Of a stretch of DNA of 32,156 bases, positions 1 to 7,543 are shown piece by piece. A model generated the notes under the pieces. It had not been told where the DNA came from, made no database searches, and worked only from the letters and a program-made list of their open reading frames with translations. Position 1 is the stretch's first letter. The number at the start of each line of letters is the position of its first letter. Source of the stretch: Gemmiger sp. (lineage in GTDB: Bacteria; Bacillota; Clostridia; Oscillospirales; Ruminococcaceae); the NCBI GenBank assembly GCA_028710135.1, contig JAQUSS010000019.1:1-32156 (forward strand). Reading direction: 5' to 3'. Both the position numbers and the translations under genes were made by a program.

Positions 1-523
1 TGGGTTGGGAATGCGCATCCCGTCCGGGGGGCGGTGGCGGTTGGGGCGTTCCGTAGGGGCACGATACATCGTGCCCGCCCTGTGGGGGCAACGGGGCCTT
101 GGTGAAATTTGTGCCGCGCACCCGGGCATCCCCGGTACCGTACATACCGCCCGGGGGGGGGCGGCCACCATGTATGGTGGCCCTACGGAGGTTGCGGTTG
201 GGATTGGCGCACCCCGCCCGGGGTTTGCGGCAGGGCAAAATTTGTGCCGCCGACCAATGGGGGCAACGGGGCCTGGCAAAATATGCGCCGCGCACCCCGG
301 CAACCCCTGTACCGTACGCACCGCCCGGGGGCGGCCACCATGTATGGTGGCCCTACGGAGGCAACGCACCCCCGGCAAAATATGCACCGCCGCACCGTGG
401 TATCCCCCCGCACCATGCCCCGCCCGTGTTTGCGGCCACGGCGGGCGGTGCCCCCCGCCCTACAAAAAAACACGCCCCCTGCGGGGGCGTGCGGTATGGT
501 TTTGTTGGTTTGGCCGCTAGGCG
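1..523. repeat. Gene-free cluster of palindromic and direct repeats
   Basis: No credible gene lies here. Several frames are open, but only because the DNA is GC-rich and repetitive. A unit at 84-191 recurs imperfectly at 259-361; both copies start with GGGGGCAACGGGGCC and end in a hairpin with arms GGCCACCAT/ATGGTGGCC and a 2-nt loop (163-182 and 333-352). A hairpin of the same geometry, arms GGGCACGAT/ATCGTGCCC, is at 57-76. A short motif close to GGCAAAATTTGTGCCGC occurs at about 101-118, 234-250, 275-290 and 374-390. This resembles dispersed intergenic repeat families of gut Clostridia. No transposase is present and mobility is not shown. Confidence 0.75.
464..491 (-). terminator. Intrinsic terminator of the diguanylate cyclase gene
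   Basis: On the minus strand, a hairpin with arms CACGCCCCC/GGGGGCGTG (471-491) is followed directly by seven T residues (464-470). It lies about 30 nt past the stop codon at 524 and so should end the minus-strand transcript. Confidence 0.85.
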
Positions 524-1630
524 CTAGGCGTTAAACAGCTGGCAGGTGTTTTTGCCGCTGTGCTTGGCCTTGTACAGGGCGTTATCGGCCCGGCGGTACA
601 GCTCCTCAAACGCGGTGCCATGCTGGGGGAACAGCGCAATGCCCACGCTGATGGTGGGGTGCAGGTTTTTGCCGCCGGGGGTGGGGGTATCGGCCAGGGC
701 TTGCAGCAGGTTGCGGGCCTTGCGCAGGGCGTGCTCCGGCTCGGCATTGCCCCGCACAAACACCATAAATTCGTCCCCGCCCAAGCGGCAGACATAATCG
801 GTTGTGCGGAACTGCCGCTGCAACAGCTGGGCAATACATTCCAGCACGGCATCGCCGTAGCTGTGGCCGTAGGTATCGTTCATAGATTTAAAATTGTCGA
901 TATCCAAAATCATCATGGTGCCGGGGGCATCGCCCATGGCCAGCAGGGCGCGTATCTGGCTTTCGGCCGCGCCGCGGGTCATCAGGTTGGTAAGGCTATC
1001 GGTATCGCGCTGGCGGCAAAGTTGGTCACTCAACAAATACTCGCGCACCTTGCTGGTTACGTGGTGGTGGCCCAAAATAATGCCAATGGCAAGGCAGCAC
1101 AGCGTCCAAAGGGCACTGTAGCAAAAAACCTCCCACGTTTCGGTTGCAAAGGCAAGCAACAAAAACAGCACCTCCGCCAAAGTGGCGGGCAAAATCGATT
1201 GCCAAAAAGGGGCCGAAACAAAGGTGGGGAAAATGGCCAGCAGCACACAAAAAAGCAGGGGGTCGTGCCCGGGGTAAAACAAAAGCTCCGATAAAATGGC
1301 AAACAGGTAGCTGAAGGAGATGCTGACGAAAAGCAGCACCGTGCTTCGGCGGGAGGGTGGGCTGCCCTGCTGCGGCGCAAGAGAGTAGCACACTAAGGTG
1401 CCCAACAGGTACAAAAAGGTTGGCAGGGGCAGGGTGTGGGCCTTGGTATCAAACACAACCACAAAAAGCACAAGGCCACCGCAAACAATGCCGATAAACA
1501 GGCTCATCAACCGCAGCATCCGCTGGTTGGCAAGGCGCATGGTATCCTGGTGGGTGTCGCGCAGGGTGGGGGTCATTCCGGCGTTCCATAGCAGCTTGAA
1601 CTTGGTATAGGGAATGGATTCGGACATCAT
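524..1630 (-). CDS. Membrane-bound GGDEF diguanylate cyclase
   Basis: This 368-aa protein should make cyclic di-GMP from two GTP at the inner face of the membrane. About residues 38-195 form a block of hydrophobic segments (roughly five to six helices) with no recognised sensor domain. The C-terminal GGDEF domain runs from about residue 210 to the end. The signature is exactly GGDEF (284-288), and an RxxD inhibitory I-site (RTTD) lies five residues upstream, so an active, product-inhibited enzyme is expected. The ending RADNALYKAKHSGKN is typical of the family. Two ATGs are in tandem at the start, and the only purine-rich upstream stretch, AGGGGGGCGAG, is rather distant, so the start is not certain. 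The gene has its own terminator and no operon partner. The input signal cannot be read from the sequence. Confidence 0.93.
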   Translation of the reverse strand: MMSESIPYTKFKLLWNAGMTPTLRDTHQDTMRLANQRMLRLMSLFIGIVCGGLVLFVVVFDTKAHTLPLPTFLYLLGTLVCYSLAPQQGSPPSRRSTVLLFVSISFSYLFAILSELLFYPGHDPLLFCVLLAIFPTFVSAPFWQSILPATLAEVLFLLLAFATETWEVFCYSALWTLCCLAIGIILGHHHVTSKVREYLLSDQLCRQRDTDSLTNLMTRGAAESQIRALLAMGDAPGTMMILDIDNFKSMNDTYGHSYGDAVLECIAQLLQRQFRTTDYVCRLGGDEFMVFVRGNAEPEHALRKARNLLQALADTPTPGGKNLHPTISVGIALFPQHGTAFEELYRRADNALYKAKHSGKNTCQLFNA

Positions 1631-1689
1631 AATAATCGGCTCGCCCCCCTGTTTGCTGGTTTGTCTACATAAATTTGGTTACAAGGTAT

Positions 1690-1718
1690 AGTTTAGCATA
1701 GGTGACTTGTGATAACAA
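1690..1718 (-). promoter_or_regulatory. Possible promoter for the diguanylate cyclase gene
   Basis: On the minus strand, TTGTTA (1713-1718) and TAAACT (1690-1695) are 17 nt apart, each matching the sigma-A consensus at four of six positions. They lie 60-90 nt before the start at 1630. No transcript evidence is available. Confidence 0.35.
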
Positions 1719-1838
1719 TTGACGTTTTGCACGGAATATAGGGCAGATTCCCGTTGTTTTCCCGTGCGGAGGTGTCGATAATTGTCATATTTCACAAATT
1801 GTTTTTCACTCGCGCACGGGTGGTGGCCCAGGGCGGGT

Positions 1839-1862
1839 AAAAGGCGGCCGGGCCGGCCTTTT
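1839..1862 (-). terminator. Intrinsic terminator after the GH115 gene
   Basis: A GC-rich hairpin, AAAAGGC-GGCC pairing with GGCC-GCCTTTT with a one-base bulge, is flanked by A and T runs on either side. It lies about 25 nt beyond the stop of the GH115 gene on the minus strand. The symmetry means it could work in both directions. Confidence 0.65.
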
Positions 1863-1884
1863 GGCGGCAAAACTACCGGCAAGT

Positions 1885-3939
1885 TTACCGGCGGGTGGCC
1901 CCGGCGCGGCGGCGGGCCATGGCAAGGTATAGTTGGTCGTTCGGCAGGTGGTTTTCGGTGGTGGGCAGGGTGCCGGGGGCGGCATCGGGGTACAGTTCCT
2001 GCTGCTGCCAGGTGTTGTAGTAGGGGCCATCCCCCTTGGCACGCAGGCTGCCCATCAGGGTGCGCAGCAGCCGGGCGGTCAGCTTAACATCGGTGTGGCA
2101 ATCGTTGGCGTAAAAACCGGCCCATTTGTCATGCTCGGCCTCCCGCAGGGCTTTATCGGCCGCGGCGTAATCGTCGGCGGCGCAGCCAAGCAGGTAAAAG
2201 CTTTCTTTATAATCCCGTTGCCCGGCATCGGCCGCGCAAACCCACGCATCGCAAAACAGCACGGCCCCGTGCAGGCAAAGGGCGTACAGCCGCACCTGTA
2301 GCAGCAAATTGTCCTGCCAAAGGCGGCCACCGGCCTCGGCGGCGGCCTCGCACCGCTCCCACAGGGGCTCCATGCGGGTCAGGGCCTCGGCACAGCGGGC
2401 GCGGTACCAGGCAATTTGCCCCGCAAAGGGGATATCCCCGGTGGCCCAGGCAAGGGCGGGCGCGGCGGCCTCCTCCTCCCCCCGCAGCCACTGGGTTGCC
2501 AAAATGCGGGTGGTGTAGTTGGCAAACTGTTCGCCGCCGTGTTGGTCGCCCAGGGGGCCAAAGGCGGCGGTGGCCTCGGGCCAAGCCTCCAGGCAAACGG
2601 CCAGGCTTGCCAGCGCCCCGGCCGAAAGCGGCGGCGGTGCGTTTTCGGCCTCGGGCCCGGTAATGGCCCCGTAATACTGGGCCAGGTAATTTTCCCGTAT
2701 GGTGGGCAGCGGGGTGGTGGGGTCGCGCCAAAGGGCGGCCGCCACGCTGATGGGGTAAACGTGGGGCTTTAGGTTCGATACCCCCAGCAGCCACAGGGCT
2801 TGCACCCCGGCCTGGTAGCTCTCCGATAATTCGCGGCAGACAAATTCCATGCTGTTGGGCAGCATGGTAAGCTGGTTGCCGGCCCGCAGGTCGCTGTGGG
2901 AAAGATGGTAGTACACCCCGTGCGGGTAGGCGGGCGCAGGCTCGGCGGCAGGGGGCAGGGTGGGTAGGCGCGGCCCGGCCCGGTGGGGGGTGGGGCTAAC
3001 CATTTTGCCGTAGCCGTTATCCCCCCAAAGGCGGATGACATCCCGGGGGATGGCAAGCAGCCCCGCCCGGTAAAGGGAGAGTGTTTCCCCTTTTAAATAG
3101 GTAACAATGGGGGCCTGGGGCAGCGCCGCCCGTATAAGGCGGTATTGCTCCCGCAGGGCACGGTTCACGGTATCGGCCCGCTGGGCCGGGGTGGCGCAGG
3201 CAGGGTCCGGGTCGGTATAGCCGATGGTCCACAGGTTTTTTTGGCCTTTTTGGCCCGCCACGGCGGCAGCCCACAGGGCCTGGTATTCCCCGGGGTGGGC
3301 GTTGTAGCCGGGGGTTAGGCCGGGGTGGGTGGCGGCAAAGGGGGCAGCCCCCAGCGGGGCGGCGGCAGGCTGGGCCAGCCACAGCCCCATGGCGCTGGCC
3401 AGGGCCAGCCGGGCCGCGGGGGCCGGGGCGGCGGCATCCGGCAAAACCAGGTTGCCGCCGCAGCGCAGCAGGGCTTCAAACACCATCTCCCACACGGTTT
3501 CCTGGCTGGTGCCGGCGTTCCAGTGGGTAAGCAGCACGGCATCGTTCATGGCCCAGCCACGGTAGGGCAGGGCGGCGGGGGTGCTTGCCTGGTGCGCCTG
3601 GGTAATGGCCACGTAGGGGCGGGGGGTAAAGTGTTGGTCGTTCCAAAACCAGAGGGGGGTTACCCCCAACCACTGGGTGCTGATGTGCAAAAGGGCATAG
3701 ATGGCCCCCAAATCGTCCGGCGCACAGATGACAAGCTGGCTGCCGCCCGAGGCATCGATGGTAAACTGCTCGGGCGGCAGGGCGGGGTTGAGGCAGAGCA
3801 ACAGTTCCCCGGCGGGGGCATCGGCGGCGGGCGAGAGGGTGGCGGCTACATCCCGCATAAACCGGGCGGCTGCCCGGCGGATGGGTTCGCTGCTCCACTG
3901 TGCGGTCACCCGCACCGCAGCGGTGAGAAAAAAGGGCAT
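1885..3939 (-). CDS. GH115-family alpha-glucuronidase-like glycoside hydrolase
   Basis: The 684-aa protein looks like glycosyl hydrolase family 115, whose known members release (4-O-methyl-)glucuronic acid alpha-1,2-linked to xylan. Supporting features are an N-terminal region resembling GH20/GH115 accessory domains (GSQLVICAPDDLGAIYALLHI, about residues 65-85), a segment resembling the family's LGV-x-WWAD region (LGVTPLWFWND, about 91-101), the LPYRGWAMND stretch that corresponds to the family's YRG-x-x-x-ND signature, and a conserved C-terminal stretch ending in WQQQELYPD. No signal peptide is seen, so it is probably cytoplasmic. It is shorter than many GH115 enzymes, which often carry an extra C-terminal domain. 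The start has a good AAAGGAGG site. It is transcribed away from the pectin operon but lies beside its AraC regulator, so it may act on glucuronic-acid side groups of the same imported glycans. Substrate is not determined. Confidence 0.75.
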   Translation of the reverse strand: MPFFLTAAVRVTAQWSSEPIRRAAARFMRDVAATLSPAADAPAGELLLCLNPALPPEQFTIDASGGSQLVICAPDDLGAIYALLHISTQWLGVTPLWFWNDQHFTPRPYVAITQAHQASTPAALPYRGWAMNDAVLLTHWNAGTSQETVWEMVFEALLRCGGNLVLPDAAAPAPAARLALASAMGLWLAQPAAAPLGAAPFAATHPGLTPGYNAHPGEYQALWAAAVAGQKGQKNLWTIGYTDPDPACATPAQRADTVNRALREQYRLIRAALPQAPIVTYLKGETLSLYRAGLLAIPRDVIRLWGDNGYGKMVSPTPHRAGPRLPTLPPAAEPAPAYPHGVYYHLSHSDLRAGNQLTMLPNSMEFVCRELSESYQAGVQALWLLGVSNLKPHVYPISVAAALWRDPTTPLPTIRENYLAQYYGAITGPEAENAPPPLSAGALASLAVCLEAWPEATAAFGPLGDQHGGEQFANYTTRILATQWLRGEEEAAAPALAWATGDIPFAGQIAWYRARCAEALTRMEPLWERCEAAAEAGGRLWQDNLLLQVRLYALCLHGAVLFCDAWVCAADAGQRDYKESFYLLGCAADDYAAADKALREAEHDKWAGFYANDCHTDVKLTARLLRTLMGSLRAKGDGPYYNTWQQQELYPDAAPGTLPTTENHLPNDQLYLAMARRRAGATRR

Positions 3940-4170
3940 AGAGCCTCCTTTGGCCTTTGTTAAAATTGCCGAATAGGGCCCGAAGGCAAGCGCCTGTTTT
4001 CAGGCCGCCTTCAGGCCAATTTCAAATATGTATTTTCAAACGGGTTACCTTCTATTATACCGCACCCGCGCAAGTGTGGCGAGGGCTGTTTTTTGGCGCG
4101 CGCGGCAAGCAAAATTTTAAGCCCTACCCATACGGCGCGTTGCAAGCCGGGCCGCAAAAAATGCGCGGGG
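3940..4170 (-). promoter_or_regulatory. Leader and possible promoter of the GH115 gene
   Basis: A minus-strand TATAAT is present at 4054-4059, but no convincing -35 element lies 16-18 nt upstream, which would suit an activator-dependent promoter. The leader contains a small hairpin, GCCTG-TTTT-CAGGC (3992-4005 on the plus strand), and an adjacent CAGGCC repeat. No clear terminator was found for the upstream AraC gene, so read-through into GH115 is also possible. Confidence 0.35.
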
Positions 4171-5100
4171 CTAGGTGGCCGGGGGCACCAGCCAGCCGCT
4201 GTATTTTAAAATGGTAACGTGCTGGTTGGCGCTCATCCGCTTCCGCCAATCGGTGGGGGATTCCCCCATGGCGGCGGCAAAATGCCGATTAAAGCTCGAT
4301 AGAGAGCGAAAGCCCACCTGCTCGGAGATGCGCAAAATAGAATCCTCGGTCATCCGCAGCAGGGTGCAGGCCTTCAGGATGCGGGTTCGGTTTAAATGCT
4401 CCAGCGGGCCAATGCCCATAATCTCGCCAAAAACACGGCGAAAGTGGGAGGGGCTCATGTGGCAGGCATCGGCCAGCTCCTCCATGGTAAAGCTATCCAT
4501 ATAATGCTCGGTGATGTAGCGCAGCGCCGGGGCAATGGGGATGGCCGTTTGGGCGGCAGCGGGCGCAGCGGCGGCGTGTATCCGCATCAGTTCGGTCATC
4601 AAGGCCAAAAAAAGGCCCCGCACGCTCACCTCATAATTCAGCTTGCGGCCCTGCATCTCCTGCAAAATTTGGCATAGCGTGGCGTACAGCACCGGGTTTT
4701 CGGCCCGGGGCAGCACGGCGCGGTAGCTGTGTAGCAATTGGCGGAACAATTCGGCCCGGGGCAGGGTATCCAGCGGGAAAAAGGGGCGCAGCAATTCCTC
4801 AGGGTCCACAAACAAGTAGGCCCATTTGCTGGCCGTGCCCGGGGTGGAGTAGGTCGTGTGGGGCATATCGCTGGTGATAACCGTGACATCCCCGGCCTGG
4901 AAGGGGAAGGATTGGTCTTGAAATCCCAAGGTGCCGCTATCACTCTCGCACAGGCCAATTTCCAGGCAATTGTGGAAGTGGTGTACCCCCGAGGGTACAT
5001 CCGAGATGCGCCAGTTATCCCCCGATATCATCAGGATGGGGAAGTGAACGGGCAGGTCGTAATTGCGGTACTCTACAATGGTTTTGGCGCGGTGGGCCAT
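4171..5100 (-). CDS. AraC-family transcriptional regulator
   Basis: A 309-aa regulator with a cupin-like N-terminal sensing domain and a C-terminal double helix-turn-helix of the AraC/XylS type. The C-terminal third has the usual pattern: AIPIAPALRYITEHY, then FTMEELADACHMSPSHFRRV for the first helix-turn-helix, and RISEQVGFRSLSSFNRHF for the second. The start is placed at 5100 because GGGAGG lies at the right distance before this ATG; an in-frame ATG ten codons upstream has no such site. It sits between the minus-strand GH115 gene and the plus-strand ABC operon. By analogy with similar Firmicutes loci it probably activates these genes in response to a sugar from the imported glycan. The ligand is unknown. 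Confidence 0.93.
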   Translation of the reverse strand: MAHRAKTIVEYRNYDLPVHFPILMISGDNWRISDVPSGVHHFHNCLEIGLCESDSGTLGFQDQSFPFQAGDVTVITSDMPHTTYSTPGTASKWAYLFVDPEELLRPFFPLDTLPRAELFRQLLHSYRAVLPRAENPVLYATLCQILQEMQGRKLNYEVSVRGLFLALMTELMRIHAAAAPAAAQTAIPIAPALRYITEHYMDSFTMEELADACHMSPSHFRRVFGEIMGIGPLEHLNRTRILKACTLLRMTEDSILRISEQVGFRSLSSFNRHFAAAMGESPTDWRKRMSANQHVTILKYSGWLVPPAT

Positions 5101-5539
5101 AGGGGGCCTCCCTTCAAAACAGTGCGTCATATTGGGCGCAGCATTAAGGTGCGCGGCGGATAAAATAGGCGGGCTGGCGGGCGGCTATGCCGGTGGCACG
5201 CCGGATAGCCCGCCGGTAACGGTTACCTTAGTTATACACGTTTTGGCCGCAAAATGCCATACAAACTGTGCAAAAACGGCTGCATTTGTGGAACTTGCAT
5301 AGAGCAAAAGCCGGTTTGCTGTGGATATCCACCAAGCAAAAATGCAGATACAAGTAAAAAAGATGCACAAAATGGAATAAAGTTGCAAGCCGAAAAATAG
5401 TTACAGAAAAATGATAAGCGAAATTGCACAGTAAACCCCGCGGAATGCATGGACGTGGCCCAAAGTAAAAGTGTACAATAAGCTTGCAAGAAAGAGAAAA
5501 ACTTACAGCAATATGCACCACACGCAGGAGGATAAAGCG
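5101..5539. promoter_or_regulatory. Divergent control region between araC and the ABC operon
   Basis: No gene is supported here. A perfect 13-bp palindrome, GGTAACGGTTACC, lies at 5215-5227, next to a minus-strand TATAAC (5231-5236) that could be the -10 of the araC gene. For the plus-strand operon, TACAAT at 5474-5479 with TGGACG at 5450-5455 (18-nt spacer) is a plausible but weak promoter, about 55 nt before the first gene. The AT-rich stretch between (about 5240-5440) has several TGCA-containing segments that could be activator half-sites, though none stands out. Confidence 0.5.
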
Positions 5540-6505
5540 ATGAGTATGCGCGCAACCAAACAAAAGGCAACGCCCGCGGCCAATACCCTGGGCCTGCACA
5601 AAAAGGGGCTGGCATTCTACCTCAAGCGAGATTGGCAACTCTACGCCCTTATGCTGATGCCGCTGGTTTTTGTGATTGTGTTTAAGTATATGGCCTACGG
5701 CGGGCTTTCCATCGCCTTCAAAAATTATAAGGTGGCCAAGGGCTACGCGGGCAGCGAGTGGGTCGGCTTTAAAATATTTGAAAAGATTTTTAACCACCGA
5801 GATTTTGGCCCCGCCGTTTACAATACCCTGCTGCTAAATATTTTGGATTTGGTGTTCAGCTTCCCCATGCCCATCATTTTGGCGCTGCTGCTCAACGAAA
5901 TCCGGGTAAAATGGTTCAAAAAAACCACCCAAACCCTGTTGTACCTGCCCCACTTTTTGTCCTGGGTGGTCATCGGCTCGGTATCCTTGCAAATGTTCTC
6001 GGTCAATTCGGGGGTGGTCAACACCCTCATTGCCAACGCGGGGCACAGCCCCATCCCCTTTTTGCAGGACGATGCCTGGTGGCTGGTAACCTACGTGGCC
6101 ATCGGGGTGTGGCAAAGCATGGGCTGGGGCACCATCATCTACTTAGCGGCCATCACCAACGTGAACAGCGAGCTGTACGAGGCCGCGCGGGTGGATGGTG
6201 CCAACCGGTTCCAGCAATGCCTGCACGTTACCCTGCCCTGCATCCGCAGCACCATTGTGGTACTGCTGATTATGAACCTGGGCAAGCTGATGGGTGGCTC
6301 GTTCGAGCGTATCCTTTCAATGAGCAACGCCAAGGCTACCGAGTTTACCACCACCATCCCGGTGCTGGTTTACCGCTGGGGCATCCAAAGCGGCAAATTT
6401 AGCGAATCTACCGCGCTGGGGCTGTTCCAATCGGTCATTGGGCTGGCGCTGGTGCTTTTATCGGATGCTATCGCCAAAAAGCTTGGCGAGGATGGCCTGC
6501 TGTAA
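5540..6505 (+). CDS. Sugar ABC transporter permease (YteP/LplB-like)
   Basis: A 321-aa inner-membrane permease of the binding-protein-dependent sugar family. It has an N-terminal cytoplasmic stretch, a first helix at LYALMLMPLVFVIVFKYMAY, further helices, and the cytoplasmic EAA loop (EAARVDGANRFQQ, then LP) that contacts the ATPase. The start at 5540 is chosen because AGGAGG (5526-5531) is ideally placed; an upstream in-frame ATG would add 23 codons of unlikely sequence. It pairs with the next gene, only 12 nt away, to form the channel. The type matches Bacillus YteP/LplB permeases for pectin oligosaccharides and other complex sugars. No ATPase gene is present, so a shared MsmX-type ATPase elsewhere is expected. 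Confidence 0.93.
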   Translation: MSMRATKQKATPAANTLGLHKKGLAFYLKRDWQLYALMLMPLVFVIVFKYMAYGGLSIAFKNYKVAKGYAGSEWVGFKIFEKIFNHRDFGPAVYNTLLLNILDLVFSFPMPIILALLLNEIRVKWFKKTTQTLLYLPHFLSWVVIGSVSLQMFSVNSGVVNTLIANAGHSPIPFLQDDAWWLVTYVAIGVWQSMGWGTIIYLAAITNVNSELYEAARVDGANRFQQCLHVTLPCIRSTIVVLLIMNLGKLMGGSFERILSMSNAKATEFTTTIPVLVYRWGIQSGKFSESTALGLFQSVIGLALVLLSDAIAKKLGEDGLL

Positions 6506-6517
6506 GGGGGGAAAATA

Positions 6518-7453
6518 ATGTCTGTTCAACAAGTATTGCAAGAAGAGCTTACCTACCAAAAGCGCAAAAAGGCGTGGACACCCACCCGGGTGGCAAACCT
6601 TGCCGCCGATGTACTCTGCTGGCTGATTGTGGGCCTGGCCTCCCTAAGCTGCGTGGTGCCCTTTTTGCACATTGCGGCAAAATCTGTCAGCGCCGAGGCG
6701 TATGTGGTGGCCAACAAGGTGCTGCTACTGCCCAAGGGGTTCAACCTTTCGGCCTACAACAAAATTTTCCACGATGCGTCCATCCTGCGCTCAATGTGGG
6801 TAACCATTGTGGTAACCATCGCCTTTACCCTAATCGGTATGTTTTTAACCATCAGCGCCTCCTACGCCTTGACCCGGCGGGATTTAAAGGGCCGCAAAAT
6901 CATGACCTTTATGGTGATGTTTACCATGTATTTTGCCGCCGGTGCCATCCCCGATTACCTGCTGATGAACGATTTACATATGCTGGATACCTGGTGGTGC
7001 CTGATTTTGCCCCTCTGCTTTGCACCCTATAACCTGCTCATCATGAAAAACAACTTCCAGGGCTCCATCCCCGAAAGCTTGATAGAATCGGCACTGCTGG
7101 ATGGCGCGGGCCACTTCAAAATTTTATCCAGCATTGTGGTGCCGCTTTCCAAGCCCATCATTGCCACCATCGCCCTATTTTACGCGGTGGGCCGGTGGAA
7201 CGCCTATGCGGATGCCCTTTACTACATCAAGCAGCGCACCGATTTGCGCCCCTTGCAGCTAAAGCTGTATTACCTGATTGTGGCCGCGAACGAAAGCTTC
7301 CAGACCGAGGGCGTTGCCACCACCACCATGACCAACCCCGAGGTGCTCAAGGCCGCCTGCATCATCTTTGCGGCGCTGCCCATCATCTGCGTTTACCCGT
7401 TTGTGCAAAAATACTTTGTGCAGGGCACCATGGTTGGCGCGGTAAAAGGCTAA
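6518..7453 (+). CDS. Carbohydrate ABC transporter permease (YtcP/LplC-like)
   Basis: A 311-aa second permease subunit of the same importer. It has about six hydrophobic helices, starting with VLCWLIVGLASLSCVVPFLHI, and an EAA-type loop (ESALLDGAGHFKI, then VPLSKP). The stretch around YALTRRDLKGRK is typical of YtcP/LplC permeases. The ribosome site AAGGGGGG sits before ATG 6518, and the 12-nt gap to the previous gene implies co-transcription. The downstream spacer (7454-7543) carries a small hairpin, CCGGC-GTA-GCCGG, before the strong ribosome site of the binding-protein gene. Confidence 0.93.
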   Translation: MSVQQVLQEELTYQKRKKAWTPTRVANLAADVLCWLIVGLASLSCVVPFLHIAAKSVSAEAYVVANKVLLLPKGFNLSAYNKIFHDASILRSMWVTIVVTIAFTLIGMFLTISASYALTRRDLKGRKIMTFMVMFTMYFAAGAIPDYLLMNDLHMLDTWWCLILPLCFAPYNLLIMKNNFQGSIPESLIESALLDGAGHFKILSSIVVPLSKPIIATIALFYAVGRWNAYADALYYIKQRTDLRPLQLKLYYLIVAANESFQTEGVATTTMTNPEVLKAACIIFAALPIICVYPFVQKYFVQGTMVGAVKG

Positions 7454-7543
7454 AAAATTGCCATAGCCCCATAAACCCAAAATACACCCAAAACAAGCCG
7501 AGTTTCCGGCGTAGCCGGTTACGATATATAAGGAGGAGAACCA

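Noticed and set aside
5-534. Several overlapping open frames of about 140-170 codons in the first 530 nt
   Set aside because: All lie in repeat DNA, have no ribosome sites, and give Pro/Arg/Gly-rich sequence with no domain. Absence of stops follows from high GC content.
560-1294. A 244-codon open frame on the plus strand
   Set aside because: It is antisense to the diguanylate cyclase gene and has no credible start signal or protein features.
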